Of a stretch of DNA of 64,000 nucleotides, positions 19,600 through 31,033 are shown one piece after another (position 1 is the stretch's first letter; the number at the start of each line of letters is the position of its first letter). The notes under the pieces were generated by a model. It saw nothing but the letters and a program-made list of their open reading frames with translations. It ran no database searches and had not been told where the DNA came from. Made by a program: the position numbers and the translations under genes. This DNA is from Rhodanobacter soli. Its GTDB lineage: Bacteria > Pseudomonadota > Gammaproteobacteria > Xanthomonadales > Rhodanobacteraceae. The DNA lies in contig NZ_JBEPSD010000001.1 in assembly GCF_040548735.1 (NCBI RefSeq), positions 1,116,001 through 1,180,000 of the forward strand, read 5' to 3'.

Positions 19600-19703
19600 G
19601 CGGGCGCCGCAGCGCGCCTTGCCGCCCGCCTGCCGATTCATCTAACCTGCCCGGGCTTCACGGCCACGGGGCAGTTCCCTCGGCCTCTCCTGGGGAACCC
19701 GAC

Positions 19704-19724
19704 ATGCTGGATACCGGCCGATGA
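19704..19724 (+). other. Six-codon upstream ORF overlapping the nucleoside permease start
   Basis: ATG CTG GAT ACC GGC CGA TGA has GGGGA nine bases ahead. Its stop overlaps the permease ATG (CGATGAGC). It could couple or limit translation of the permease. It is too short to claim a peptide function. Confidence 0.35.
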
Positions 19725-20989
19725 GCATCAAGCTCCGCCTCGTGGCGATGAATTTTCTGCAGTTTTTCGTGTGGGGCGCGTGGCTGATCACCATCGGCGC
19801 CTACTGGTTCCAGTACCGGCACTGGTCCGGCGCGCAGTTCGGCGCGATCTTCTCGACCATGGGCATCGCCTCGCTGTTCATGCCCTCGCTGATGGGCGTG
19901 ATCGCGGACAAGTGGCTCAACGCGGAGAAGCTTTACGGCCTGCTGCACATCAGTGGCGCCATCGTGTTGTTCATCGTGCCGATGATCGACAATCCGGCCA
20001 CCCTGTTCTGGGTGATGCTGCTCAACATGATGTGCTACATGCCGACGATCTCGCTGGCGATCGCGGTGGCGTTCAACGCGTTGAAGACCGACGGTGCCGA
20101 CGTGGTGCTGGTATTCCCGCCGATCCGCGTGTGGGGCACGATCGGTTTCATCGCCGCGATGTGGATGGTGAGCCTGCTGCATCTGGAAACCTCCGGCGGC
20201 CAGTTCTACGTGGCCTCCGGCGCGGCGCTCCTGCTGGGCCTGTATGCGTTCACCCTGCCGAAGTGTCCGCCGCGCCTGCGTGGACAGGCCCATACCTCGT
20301 GGCTGGATACGCTGGGGCTGACCTCGTTCGCGCTGTTCAAGAACAGCAAGATGGCGATCTTCTTCATCTTCGCCATGCTGCTGGGCGCGGCGCTGCAGCT
20401 GACCAACGCCTACGGCGACACGTTCCTGCACGACTTCGCCAAGGTCGACGCGTACAAGGGCATGCTCGCCGTGCGCTACCCGGCGATCATCATGTCGATT
20501 TCGCAGGTGTCCGAAACGCTGTTCATCCTCGCCATCCCGTTCTTCTTCAAGCGCTTCGGCATCAAGACGGTGATGCTGATCAGCATGGTCGCGTGGGTGC
20601 TGCGCTTCGGCCTGTTCGCCTATGGCGACCCGGGCCCCGGCCTTTGGATGATCGTGCTGTCGTGCATCGTGTACGGCATGGCGTTCGACTTCTTCAACAT
20701 CTCCGGCCAGCTGTTCGTCGAGGAGCAGAGCGACCCGGCGATCCGCGCCAGCGCGCAGGGCCTGTTCATGCTGATGACGAACGGCATCGGCGCGATCCTG
20801 GGCAGCTCGATCAGTGGCGTGATCATCGACCTCTGGTTCACCCACGCCGACGGCAGCAAGGACTGGCACGGCATCTGGACCACCTTCGCGCTGTACTCGC
20901 TGGTGGTGGCGGTGCTGTTCGCGATCTTCTTCAAGCACAGGCACGTGCGCGTCGCGACGCTGCCGGCGGGCGGACCGCTGCACGGCTGA
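19721..20989 (+). CDS. Nucleoside:H+ symporter, NupG/XapB-type MFS permease
   Basis: Twelve-helix major facilitator predicted to import nucleosides with protons. The 422-residue protein begins KLRLVAMNFLQFFVWGAWLITIGAYW and has the NHS-family features FSTMGIASLFMPSLMGVIADKW and FNALKTDGADVVLVFPPIRVWGTIGFI. A long central loop separates the two six-helix halves, and FNISGQLFVEEQ lies in helix 10. The length matches NupG (418). The neighbours do not identify the substrate. The only visible ribosome site serves the small overlapping ORF just upstream. Confidence 0.88.
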   Translation: MSIKLRLVAMNFLQFFVWGAWLITIGAYWFQYRHWSGAQFGAIFSTMGIASLFMPSLMGVIADKWLNAEKLYGLLHISGAIVLFIVPMIDNPATLFWVMLLNMMCYMPTISLAIAVAFNALKTDGADVVLVFPPIRVWGTIGFIAAMWMVSLLHLETSGGQFYVASGAALLLGLYAFTLPKCPPRLRGQAHTSWLDTLGLTSFALFKNSKMAIFFIFAMLLGAALQLTNAYGDTFLHDFAKVDAYKGMLAVRYPAIIMSISQVSETLFILAIPFFFKRFGIKTVMLISMVAWVLRFGLFAYGDPGPGLWMIVLSCIVYGMAFDFFNISGQLFVEEQSDPAIRASAQGLFMLMTNGIGAILGSSISGVIIDLWFTHADGSKDWHGIWTTFALYSLVVAVLFAIFFKHRHVRVATLPAGGPLHG

Positions 20990-21035
20990 GCCCGGCATCG
21001 CGCTCCGCCGGGCCGGTCGGTTCGGCGGAATGATT

Positions 21036-21054
21036 GTTATTGCGAATCATTTTC
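21036..21054 (+). promoter_or_regulatory. Fur box
   Basis: The 19 bases GTTATTGCGAATCATTTTC match the Fur consensus GATAATGATAATCATTATC at 14 positions. The site is 35 bases before the TonB-dependent receptor start. It sits in a locally AT-rich stretch, in contrast to the flanking GC-rich DNA. Confidence 0.8.
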
Positions 21055-21088
21055 ATTTAACATGCGCCTCCTCAACTTGGAGGCCTTC

Positions 21089-23209
21089 ATGTCGTTCCCC
21101 GCTCGCCCGCTCGCCCTTGCCATCGTGTTCGCCTGCGCCGGCGTCGCCCATGCCGCCGACCAGAAGGACGCCGTCGAGCTCAGGCGCATCGAGGTTTCCG
21201 AAAGCACGCTGCGCATGCCGCAGAGCCAGGGCGCGCTGCCGACCACGATCACGGTGATCACCGCCGAGGACCTGCGTCAGCAGCTCGCGATCAATCCGGA
21301 CCTCTCCGACGCCATCGGCAACCTGCTGCCTTCGTTCGCCCCCTCGACGCAGAAGCTCAGCTCGCGCGGGCAGACCCTGCGCGGGCGCAACCCGCTGTAC
21401 ATGATCGACGGCGTGCCGCAATCGAGCCCGCTGCGCAACGGTTCGCGCGATGCTTACACGATCGACCCGGCAATGATCGAGCGCATCGAGATCGTCGAGG
21501 GGTCCAACTCGATGCAGGGCCTCGGCGCCGCCGGCGGCATCATCAACATCATCACCAAGCAGGCGCCGAAGCAGGACGGCGTGCGCCAGGAAGTCACGGT
21601 CAACACCAGCGCACCGACCCGCGGCGCGAACGGCCTGGGCTACGGCGCGGCGTACCTGCTGGGCCTGCGCAGCGGCGCCTTCGACTTGGTCGCCGGCGCG
21701 TCGTGGCGCAAGCGCGGCATGTACTCCGACGCGAAGGGGCGGCTGATCGGCGTCGACGGCACCCAGGGCGACCTGATGGATTCGCGCAGCACGGACGGCT
21801 TCGCCAAGCTCGGCTACGATTTCGCCGGCGCGCGCCGGCTGCAGCTGACGGTCAATCGTTTCGACCTGCAAGGCAACGGCGACTACACCGCTGTGCCGGG
21901 CGACATGGCAAGCAACCTGCCGACCACCTCGGTCCACGGCAAACAACCCGGCGATGCGCCGCGCAACCGCGTGCTGACCAGCAGCCTCGACTACCGCGAC
22001 CCGGCGCTGGCCGGCGGCGAACTGCGCGCGCAGCTGTATCACCAGAAGAACCGCGAACTGTTCGGCGGCGGCCGCTTCGCCACCTTCCAGGACCCGGCCT
22101 ACGGTCCGAACGTCTTCGACCAGTCGCAGAACGTCTCAACCAAGGACGGCGCGCGGCTGTCGTGGGCGCGGCGCGGCCTGCTCGACGGCAAGCTCACCGT
22201 GCTGGCCGGCGCCGACGGTTACCGCGACCGTACCTTCCAGGAACTGACCCACACCGGCCGCCACTGGGTGCCGGACAGTACCTACACCGGCTGGGCACCG
22301 TTCCTGCAGGCCGAGTACTGGCCGCTCGAGTCGCTGTCGCTGTCCGGCGGCCTGCGCCACGAGCACGGCACGCTGGACGTGCCCACCTTCCAGACGCTGG
22401 CCGCTTACAACGGCGTCACCGTGCAGGGCGGCTCCACCCGCTTCAGCAAGACGCTGCCGAACCTCGGCGCGGTCTGGTACCTCACCGGCCGGATCAACCT
22501 GTTCGCCAGCTACGCCGAGGGCTACACCCTGCCCGACGTGGGCCGCGTGCTGCGCGCGATCAACAAGCCGGGCCAGGACGTGGCCAGCTTCCTCGACCTG
22601 AAACCGGTGGTCTCGGACAACCGTGAAGCGGGCGCCGAGTACGCCGGCGACCGCGCGGGCGCCCGGGTGAGCTACTACGTCTCGCGCTCGCGGCTGGGCT
22701 CGGTACTGGTGTTCGACGCGCCGAACCAGGTCTACAACGTGATGCGCCAGCGCACCGCGATCAGCGGCTGGGAAGCGCGCGCGAACTGGCAGCCGTTCGA
22801 CGGCACCCGCCTGGACGCCTCCTTCGCGATCAACCGCGGCCGCTCGGACCGCAACGGCGACGGCCAGGTCGACTCCGACCTCGACGGCGCCAACATCGCG
22901 CCGAACCGGCTCAACCTGTCGTGGACGCAGCGCTGGAACGACGCCTGGTCGAGCTACCTGCAGCTGAGCCACGCCTACAGCCGCGACTTCGCCACGCTGG
23001 GCCGGCGCAGCGCGCACTTCGACGGCTACAGCACCGCCGACGCCTACCTGAAGTGGCACACCGACAGCGCCGGCGACTGGACCCTGGGCGTGCAGAACCT
23101 CGCCAACGAGCAATACATCAACTACGTCGCGCAGACCGTCGGCGACGACGATTCGTACTTCGCCGGCCGCGGCCGCGTGGTCTCGCTGACCTGGCAGCAG
23201 GCCTTCTGA
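21089..23209 (+). CDS. TonB-dependent siderophore receptor
   Basis: Outer-membrane gated channel for ferric siderophores. The 706-residue precursor has a signal peptide (about 1-23, ending VAHA). The plug domain has LPTTITVITAEDLRQQ, NPLYMIDGVPQSSPL and IERIEIVEGSNSMQGLGAAGGIINIITKQ, the FecA/FhuA-type plug signature. A long beta-barrel ends in ...VSLTWQQAF with a terminal Phe. No N-terminal signalling extension is present. The ATG at 21089 was chosen for GGAGG seven bases upstream; another ATG at 21062 lacks this. A Fur box precedes it and a PepSY protein follows by two bases, so iron-regulated uptake is likely. Confidence 0.92.
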   Translation: MSFPARPLALAIVFACAGVAHAADQKDAVELRRIEVSESTLRMPQSQGALPTTITVITAEDLRQQLAINPDLSDAIGNLLPSFAPSTQKLSSRGQTLRGRNPLYMIDGVPQSSPLRNGSRDAYTIDPAMIERIEIVEGSNSMQGLGAAGGIINIITKQAPKQDGVRQEVTVNTSAPTRGANGLGYGAAYLLGLRSGAFDLVAGASWRKRGMYSDAKGRLIGVDGTQGDLMDSRSTDGFAKLGYDFAGARRLQLTVNRFDLQGNGDYTAVPGDMASNLPTTSVHGKQPGDAPRNRVLTSSLDYRDPALAGGELRAQLYHQKNRELFGGGRFATFQDPAYGPNVFDQSQNVSTKDGARLSWARRGLLDGKLTVLAGADGYRDRTFQELTHTGRHWVPDSTYTGWAPFLQAEYWPLESLSLSGGLRHEHGTLDVPTFQTLAAYNGVTVQGGSTRFSKTLPNLGAVWYLTGRINLFASYAEGYTLPDVGRVLRAINKPGQDVASFLDLKPVVSDNREAGAEYAGDRAGARVSYYVSRSRLGSVLVFDAPNQVYNVMRQRTAISGWEARANWQPFDGTRLDASFAINRGRSDRNGDGQVDSDLDGANIAPNRLNLSWTQRWNDAWSSYLQLSHAYSRDFATLGRRSAHFDGYSTADAYLKWHTDSAGDWTLGVQNLANEQYINYVAQTVGDDDSYFAGRGRVVSLTWQQAF

Positions 23210-23210
23210 A

Positions 23211-24323
23211 GTGTCCGCCTCCGCGACCACGATCGAGGCATCCGTCCGCCGTGCCGGCGCCGTGCGGTACTGGCTCAAGCGCCTGCATCTGTGGGTCGGC
23301 CTCAGCGTGGGGCTGGTCTACGCGCTGATCGCGCTCAGCGGCAGCGTGCTGGTGCTGCAGGGTCCGCTGCTGCGCCTGCTGCACCCGCCGCTGGCCGCGC
23401 ATGCGTTGCCCGACGCCGCCGCGCACGCGGCCGTGCTGACGCGCATCACGCACGAATGGCCGTCCAGGGGACTGCGCAGCGCCGATCTGCCGACCGCCGA
23501 GCTGCCGGTATGGCAGCTGTATTTTTCCGACGGCTCACGGCGCTATCTCGATCCCTCCGACGGCAGCCTGCTGCTGACGCGCGCACCCGGCAGCGACCTG
23601 TTGCTGACCCTGCGCGACTGGCACACCCACCTGCTCGCGGGGAAAACCGGCGAGGCCGTGCTGGGCGTGCTCGGCTGGCTCACGCTGGGACTGCTGCTTT
23701 CCGGCGTGTGGCTGTGGTGGCCGGGCCGGCGGAATCTGCGCGGCAGCCTGCGCATCCATACGCAGCCACCGGCACGGCGCTGGGTCAGCTGGCATCGCAG
23801 CATCGGCGCGCTCAGCCTGCCGTTGCTGCTGCTGGTGACCTTGACCGGCACCTTGATGGTCTACAGCGCAGGCACCCGACACGTCTTGCAGACGCTGTTC
23901 GCGGACGCGCCGGCCACGCCGACGCCGGCCCGCATCGCACCGCGCCCGCAGGCGATCGACTGGGCGGCGGTACTCGACGCCGCGCAGCACGCGCTGCCGG
24001 GCGCCGAGTTGCGCCGCATCGCGCTGCCCTCGGCCAACGACGGCCGCGTGACGATCCGCGCACGGGCGCCGGGCGAATGGCATCCGGTCGGGCGCAGCCA
24101 GGTGTGGCTCGATCCTTACCAGGCCCAGGTGCTGGGCGCCGTCGACGCCACCGCCGAGGGCACCGGCGCGCGCATCAGCAACGCGGTTTATCCGCTGCAC
24201 GCCGGCAGCGTGGGCGGCCTGGCCGGGAAGCTGCTGGTGCTGCTGTGCGGCCTGCTGCCGCCATTCTTCCTGGTGACCGGGTTCCTGTTCTGGCGCACGC
24301 GCCAACGGCGCCACCGCCGATAA
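23211..24323 (+). CDS. PepSY-associated transmembrane protein
   Basis: PepSY-TM family inner-membrane protein, often coupled to TonB receptors. Several members act as siderophore or ferric reductases. The 370 residues contain four main membrane segments: about 28-50 (GLSVGLVYALIALSGSVLVL), 149-168, 202-222 and 335-356. A periplasmic PepSY-like part with LYFSDGSRRYLDPSDGSLL lies between them. The first cytoplasmic edge has YWLKRLHLWVGL, with the conserved histidine, and HTHLLAG and SWHRSIG follow. The start is a GTG at 23211, two bases after the receptor stop, so the pair forms an operon under the Fur box. Confidence 0.87.
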   Translation: MSASATTIEASVRRAGAVRYWLKRLHLWVGLSVGLVYALIALSGSVLVLQGPLLRLLHPPLAAHALPDAAAHAAVLTRITHEWPSRGLRSADLPTAELPVWQLYFSDGSRRYLDPSDGSLLLTRAPGSDLLLTLRDWHTHLLAGKTGEAVLGVLGWLTLGLLLSGVWLWWPGRRNLRGSLRIHTQPPARRWVSWHRSIGALSLPLLLLVTLTGTLMVYSAGTRHVLQTLFADAPATPTPARIAPRPQAIDWAAVLDAAQHALPGAELRRIALPSANDGRVTIRARAPGEWHPVGRSQVWLDPYQAQVLGAVDATAEGTGARISNAVYPLHAGSVGGLAGKLLVLLCGLLPPFFLVTGFLFWRTRQRRHRR

Positions 24324-24366
24324 GCGATCCCGGAAGCCGACGGCACGTCGGTTCCCGCGATTCACT

Positions 24367-24378
24367 TACAATGGGCGG
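24367..24378 (+). promoter_or_regulatory. -10 element six bases before dusB ATG (possible leaderless start)
   Basis: TACAAT (24367-24372) plus GGGCGG then ATG. The same 15 bases precede the ABC-F gene at 26827. There is no Shine-Dalgarno between the hexamer and the ATG. Confidence 0.55.
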
Positions 24379-25365
24379 ATGCAAATCGGCCCTTACCTGA
24401 TCGACCCGCCGCTGGTGCTCGCCCCGATGGCGGGTGTCACCGACAAGCCGTTCCGCCTGCTGTGCAAGCGGCTCGGCGCGGGCCTGGCCGTGTCCGAGAT
24501 GACCACCGCCGACCCGACCCTGTGGCAGACGCGCAAGTCGCTGCGCCGGATGGACCACGCCGGCGAACCCGAGCCGGTCAGCGTGCAGATCGCCGGCTAC
24601 GATCCCGCGATGCTGGCCGAGGCGGCACGCTTCAACGTCGCCAACGGCGCGCAGCTCATCGACATCAACATGGGTTGCCCGGCCAAGAAGGTGTGCAACG
24701 TGTGGTCCGGCTCCGCGCTGCTGCAGGACGAGCCGCTGGTGGCACGCATCGTGAAGGCGGTGGTGGACGCGGTGGACGTGCCGGTGACGCTGAAGATCCG
24801 CACCGGCTGGAACCGCGACAACAGGAATGCGCTGAACATCGCGCGCATCGCCGAGGACGCCGGCATCGCCGCGCTGGCCGTGCACGGCCGTACCCGCGCC
24901 GACAAGTACGAAGGCGAGGCCGAGTACGCCACCATCGCCGCGGTGAAGGCCGCCGTGCGCATCCCGGTGCTGGCCAACGGCGACGTCTGCACCCCGCAGC
25001 AGGCGAAGCACGTGCTTGCCGTCACCGGCGCCGACGCGGTGATGATCGGCCGCGGCGCCCAGGGCCGGCCGTGGATCTTCCGCGAGATCGCCCACTACCT
25101 CGCCACCGGCGAACTGCTGCCCGAACCGGAACCGGCCGAAGTCGCCGCGATCCTGCTCGGCCACCTCGAACACCTGCACGCGTTCTACGGCGAACCGGCC
25201 GGCGTGCGCATCGCGCGCAAGCACCTGGGCTGGTACGCGAAGGACCGTCCCGAGAACGCCGCGTTCCGGCAGGTGGTCAACCGCGCCGAAACCGCCAGCG
25301 AACAGTTGCGCCTGACCCGCGACTATTTCGCCGCGCTGGCCAGCGGCGAGCGCCTGGCCGCCTGA
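24379..25365 (+). CDS. dusB: tRNA-dihydrouridine synthase DusB
   Basis: FMN enzyme that reduces specific uridines in the tRNA D-loop. The 328-residue protein shows LVLAPMAGVTDKPFRLLCKRLGAGLAVSEM, the catalytic Cys in NMGCPAKKVCN (about 95-105), LKIRTGWN, AVHGRTRADKYEGEAEY and IPVLANGDVCTPQQA, then DAVMIGRGAQGRPWIF. This pattern is DusB rather than DusA or DusC. In many gammaproteobacteria dusB is followed by fis; here metK follows and no fis is seen. A TACAAT hexamer sits six bases before the ATG. Confidence 0.94.
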   Translation: MQIGPYLIDPPLVLAPMAGVTDKPFRLLCKRLGAGLAVSEMTTADPTLWQTRKSLRRMDHAGEPEPVSVQIAGYDPAMLAEAARFNVANGAQLIDINMGCPAKKVCNVWSGSALLQDEPLVARIVKAVVDAVDVPVTLKIRTGWNRDNRNALNIARIAEDAGIAALAVHGRTRADKYEGEAEYATIAAVKAAVRIPVLANGDVCTPQQAKHVLAVTGADAVMIGRGAQGRPWIFREIAHYLATGELLPEPEPAEVAAILLGHLEHLHAFYGEPAGVRIARKHLGWYAKDRPENAAFRQVVNRAETASEQLRLTRDYFAALASGERLAA

Positions 25366-25384
25366 TGCAGGCGAAAACCGGAAC

Positions 25385-25517
25385 AGCCGTCCATACGGCT
25401 GAATGCGCGGCAACCCCCGGGCAAGCTGAACGACGGCGGGCTGCAAAACCGGGGGCGGGGATGTATGATGCCCGACTTCATTTATCTTTCTATCCGTACG
25501 AAGGGATATAAACCGCG
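25385..25517 (+). promoter_or_regulatory. metK leader: two hairpins, TATGAT promoter and short 5' UTR
   Basis: A perfect 6-bp hairpin (AGCCGT CCAT ACGGCT, 25385-25400) and a second helix CCCCCGG (25414-25420) with CCGGGGG (25449-25455) lie downstream of dusB. TATGAT at 25464-25469 is a strong -10 with a weak -35 (CTGCAA). It would give a UTR of about 40 bases, in which TATCC (25491-25495) can pair with GGATA (25504-25508) next to the ribosome site. No known SAM riboswitch class is recognised. Confidence 0.45.
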
Positions 25518-26717
25518 ATGTCCAACTACCTGTTCACCTCCGAATCGGTCTCCGAAGGCCATCCGGACAAAGTCGCCGACCAGATCTCCGATGCCGTGCT
25601 CGACGCGATCATCGCGCAGGATCCGCGCGCCCGCGTGGCCTGCGAAACCATGGTCAAGACCGGCGTGGCGATCGTCGCCGGCGAAATCACCACCAATGCG
25701 TGGATCGACCTCGAGGCGATCACCCGCAAGGTGATCCTCGACATCGGTTACGACTCCAGCGACGTCGGCTTCGACGGCGCCACCTGCGGCGTGATCAACC
25801 TGATCGGCAAGCAGTCGCCGGACATCAACCAGGGCGTGGACCGCAAGAAGCCGGAAGAACAGGGCGCGGGCGACCAGGGCCTGATGTTCGGCTACGCCAC
25901 CAACGAGACGAAGGACTTCATGCCGGCGGCGATCTACTACTCGCACCGCCTGGTCGAGCAGCAGGCGAAGGTCCGCAAGCGGAAGAACTCGCCGCTGCCG
26001 TGGCTGCGCCCGGATGCCAAGAGCCAGGTCACCCTGCGCTACGAGCACGGTGTGGCAACGGCGATCGACGCCGTGGTGCTGTCGACCCAGCACGATCCGG
26101 ACGTGAAGCAGAAAGACCTGATCGAGGCCGTGCGCGAGACCATCCTCAAGCCGGTGCTGCCGGCCAAGCTGCTGCACAAGGGCACCAAGTTCCACATCAA
26201 CCCGACCGGCAAGTTCGTGATCGGCGGCCCGGTGGGCGACTGCGGCCTGACCGGCCGCAAGATCATCGTGGACACCTACGGCGGCTGGGCCCGTCACGGT
26301 GGCGGTGCGTTCTCCGGCAAGGACCCGTCCAAGGTCGACCGTTCGGCCGCCTACGCCGCGCGCTACGTGGCCAAGAACATCGTGGCCGCCGGCATCGCCG
26401 ACCGCTGCGAGGTGCAGGTGAGCTACGCGATCGGCGTGGCCCATCCCACCTCGATCTCGGTCACCACCTTCGGCACCGGCAAGATCAGCGACGAGAAGAT
26501 CGAGAAGCTGATCCGCAAGCACTTCGACCTGCGTCCGTACGGCATCCTGCAGATGCTCGACCTGATCCACCCGATGTACCAGCAGACCGCCAGCTACGGC
26601 CACTTCGGCCGCACCCCGCACCAGATGAAGGGTCCGGACGACAAGGCCTTCACCGCGTTCTCGTGGGAAAAGACCGACCGCGCCGAGGCGCTGCGCAAGG
26701 ATGCGAAGCTGAAGTAA
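25518..26717 (+). CDS. metK: S-adenosylmethionine synthetase
   Basis: Makes SAM from methionine and ATP in the cytoplasm. The 399-residue protein has [24 protein letters not shown] near the N-terminus. It also has [15 protein letters not shown] (about 115-129), the ATP-phosphate loop [21 protein letters not shown], and [21 protein letters not shown]. The C-terminus GHFGRTP fits the family. The weak, possibly sequestered ribosome site (GAAGGGA about 14 bases before ATG) is unusual for a highly expressed gene. An intrinsic terminator follows. Confidence 0.97.
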   Translation: MSNYLFTSESVSEGHPDKVADQISDAVLDAIIAQDPRARVACETMVKTGVAIVAGEITTNAWIDLEAITRKVILDIGYDSSDVGFDGATCGVINLIGKQSPDINQGVDRKKPEEQGAGDQGLMFGYATNETKDFMPAAIYYSHRLVEQQAKVRKRKNSPLPWLRPDAKSQVTLRYEHGVATAIDAVVLSTQHDPDVKQKDLIEAVRETILKPVLPAKLLHKGTKFHINPTGKFVIGGPVGDCGLTGRKIIVDTYGGWARHGGGAFSGKDPSKVDRSAAYAARYVAKNIVAAGIADRCEVQVSYAIGVAHPTSISVTTFGTGKISDEKIEKLIRKHFDLRPYGILQMLDLIHPMYQQTASYGHFGRTPHQMKGPDDKAFTAFSWEKTDRAEALRKDAKLK

Positions 26718-26742
26718 GCCGGCGTCACAACGCCGCAAGCGA

Positions 26743-26775
26743 AACGGGCCGCCCTGTGCGGCCCGTTTTGTTTTT
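26743..26775 (+). terminator. Intrinsic terminator of metK
   Basis: A perfect 10-bp stem AACGGGCCGC / GCGGCCCGTT with loop CCTGT is followed by TTGTTTTT, 25 bases after the metK stop. Confidence 0.93.
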
Positions 26776-26826
26776 CACCCGTCTTGCGAAGCGGACTCCA
26801 GACGCAGCGATACCTGCCGCACCAGC

Positions 26827-26838
26827 TACAATGGGCGG
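26827..26838 (+). promoter_or_regulatory. -10 element six bases before the ABC-F gene ATG
   Basis: TACAAT (26827-26832), GGGCGG, ATG: identical to the arrangement before dusB. There is no ribosome site, so a leaderless transcript is likely. Confidence 0.55.
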
Positions 26839-28701
<1,863 letters not shown>

Positions 28702-28775
28702 CCTTCGGCCGTCGCGTCGCCGGGATGCCGACATGGCGGCGTATCATCCGTGGATTGCCCTTGCGGATGATCGCC

Positions 28776-29405
28776 ATGTACACGCTCTACTACGCCCCCG
28801 GTTCGGCCAACCTGCTGGTGCACCTGGCCCTGCTCGAGATCGGCGCGCCGCACACGCTGGAGCGGGTCGACCTGGACGCCGGCCAGCAACGCAGCGCGGC
28901 CTACCTGACGCTGAATCCGAACGGCGTGGTGCCGACCCTGGTGATCGACGGCGTGCCGCACGGCGAGGCGGCGGCACTGGCGATGCTGCTGGCCGAGCGG
29001 CACGCCGAAGCCGCGTTGGCACCCGCCACCGGCAGCGCGCAACGCGCCGATTACCTGCAGTGGATGCTGTACCTGGCCAACTCGCTGCAGCCGCTGTTCC
29101 GCCAGTGGTTCTATCCCGGCGACCACCTGCCCGGCGCCGCCGACAGCATCAAGGAAGCGGCGCGCATCGGCATCGAGAAGTGCTGGTCGCACATCGATGC
29201 GCAGCTGGCCGCGCACGGCCCGTACATGCTGGGCGACACGTTCGGCATGGTGGACCTGTACGCGCTGATGCTGATGCGCTGGTCGCGCAACATGCCGCGC
29301 CCGGCGACGGCATGGCCGCAGCTGGCCGCGCTGGCCGCGCGACTGAAGGCGCGCCCGTCGTGGAAACGCGTGTGCGAGGCCGAAGGCCTGGTCGAGTGGG
29401 CCTGA
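28776..29405 (+). CDS. Glutathione S-transferase family protein
   Basis: The thioredoxin-like N-terminal domain (MYTLYYAPGSANLLVHLALLEIGAPHTLERVDL) is followed by the NPNGVVPTLVIDG cis-Pro segment. The all-alpha C-terminal domain has a N-capping-like HGPYMLGDTFGMVDLYALMLMRW. The 209-residue length is usual for bacterial GSTs. The substrate is unknown. The ATG at 28776 was chosen as closest to the first beta-strand; 28767 is also possible. A TATCAT hexamer lies upstream at 28743. It is followed by the GIY-YIG gene after four bases. Confidence 0.87.
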   Translation: MYTLYYAPGSANLLVHLALLEIGAPHTLERVDLDAGQQRSAAYLTLNPNGVVPTLVIDGVPHGEAAALAMLLAERHAEAALAPATGSAQRADYLQWMLYLANSLQPLFRQWFYPGDHLPGAADSIKEAARIGIEKCWSHIDAQLAAHGPYMLGDTFGMVDLYALMLMRWSRNMPRPATAWPQLAALAARLKARPSWKRVCEAEGLVEWA

Positions 29406-29409
29406 GCCC

Positions 29410-29682
29410 ATGAGCGACGTCGGCGCCGACGCCTGGGCCGTCTACCTGCTGGAATGCGCCGACGGCCGCGTCTACACCGGCATCACCCGCGACCCCGAAC
29501 AGCGCTACGCGAAACACCTCGCCGGCAAGGGCGCCCGTTTCACCCGCTCCAACCCGCCGCGGCAACTGCTGGGCTGGGTCTGGGTCGCCGACCGCAGCGC
29601 GGCGCTCAAGCTGGAGATGGCGTGGAAACGACTGCCGCGCGATGAACGCATCGCCGCATTGCACGAAAACATGGCGCCCTGA
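29410..29682 (+). CDS. GIY-YIG nuclease domain protein (YhbQ/UPF0213-like)
   Basis: A 90-residue single-domain GIY-YIG protein of the UPF0213 type. Residues about 10-24 (AVYLLECADGRVYTG) carry the two signature strands in variant form. They are followed by ITRDPEQRYAKHLAGKGARFTRSNPP, where the Arg and His are usual, and by ALKLEMAWKRLPR, where the Glu is the metal ligand position. Homologues have reported nuclease activity on nucleic acids, but the biological role is unsettled. It lies four bases behind the GST gene and convergent with the histidine kinase. Confidence 0.9.
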   Translation: MSDVGADAWAVYLLECADGRVYTGITRDPEQRYAKHLAGKGARFTRSNPPRQLLGWVWVADRSAALKLEMAWKRLPRDERIAALHENMAP

Positions 29683-29703
29683 CCCGACGCCGTGGGAGCG
29701 GCG

Positions 29704-31033
29704 TCACGGGGACTCCAGCGGCAGCCAGAGTTGGGCCACGGCGCCGGGGGTGTCGCCGCGTGCACTCAGGCTGACACCGCCTTCATGCGCTTCGGCGATC
29801 TGTCGCACCAGGGCGAGACCGATGCCGGAGCCGCCCGGCTTGGTCGTGAAGAACGGCACGAACAGGTTGTCGCTGCCGGGCAGGCCTGGACCATCGTCGA
29901 GCACGTCGATCACAGCGCGTTCGCCTTCGATGCGCCAGCGCATGATGACCTGGCCGGCGGTCGCAAGGCTCGCCTCGACGGCATTGCGCAGCAGGTTGAT
30001 CAGCGCCTGTTCGAGCTGGTCGGGGTCGGCCTGCACCTGCAGCGGTGCGCCCGCCTCCACCTGCACGGCCAGGCGCTGTTCCAGCCGCGCCACCGCTGGC
30101 ACCAGCGTAGCCAGGTCGAGCTCGCGTTTTTGCGGCGGCGGCAGCGCGGCGAGCCGGCTGTAGCCGGCCAGGAAGCGCGCCAGCGACTCGGCACGATTGC
30201 CGATCACCTGCAGGCCGCCGCGCGCATCCTCGCGCCAGTCCTCGGCCAACGGCTCGCGCGCAATCACGGTGGCCAGCGTACCGGCCAGCGAGTGGATCGA
30301 GGCCAGCGAGTTGTTGACCTCGTGGCCGAGCACGCGCAGCAGGCGTTGCCAGGCCTGACGCTCTTCCTCGCGCAGCACGCGGCCGACGTCGTTGATCACC
30401 AGCAAGCGGCCACTGCGGCCTTCGTTGCGCAGCGGCGCATGGCGTATGTCGAAACGGCCGCTGCGGCCGGGGAATGTGTGCCGAACCACCTGTGCCGACG
30501 GCGCGGCCAGCAGCGCGTCGAGTTCCAGCTCGCCGGCACGGCGGCCGATCAGCGCGTGCCGCTCGCCGGCGAGCAGGCGCTGCGCGGCGGGATTGAGCAG
30601 GCGCAACCGCGCGTCGTGGTCGAACACCAGCACGGCGCTGTCCAGCGCAGCCAGCGTCTTGCCGAGCAGGCGCGCGGAATCCTCGAACTGCAAACGCTCC
30701 TTCTGCAAGCGGTCGGCCAGTGCGTTGATGTCGTAGATCGCATCGCCGAGCACGCCGCCCTGCACGCCGCGCATGCTGTAGTCGCCCTCGCGCAGCGCTT
30801 CCAGCAAGCCGGCCAGGGTGTACAGCGGATACACCACGCGCCGATGCTGCCAGCGCGCGATCAACGCGGTGGGCACGACGACCGCGACGGCCAGCAGCCA
30901 GCACAGCGCGCGCTCGGGCACGCCGGCCAGCAACAGCCCGCCCACGCCAAGCAGCGCCGGCAAGGCCACCAGCCAATTACCCAGCAGCACGCGCCGCTCG
31001 AAGGCGGGCATGCGGCCGCTGCGGCGGGCGGAA

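Noticed and set aside
25385-25517. The metK leader as a known SAM riboswitch
   Set aside because: The conserved cores of SAM-I, SAM-II and SAM-IV type aptamers are not visible and the structured part lies upstream of the likely promoter.
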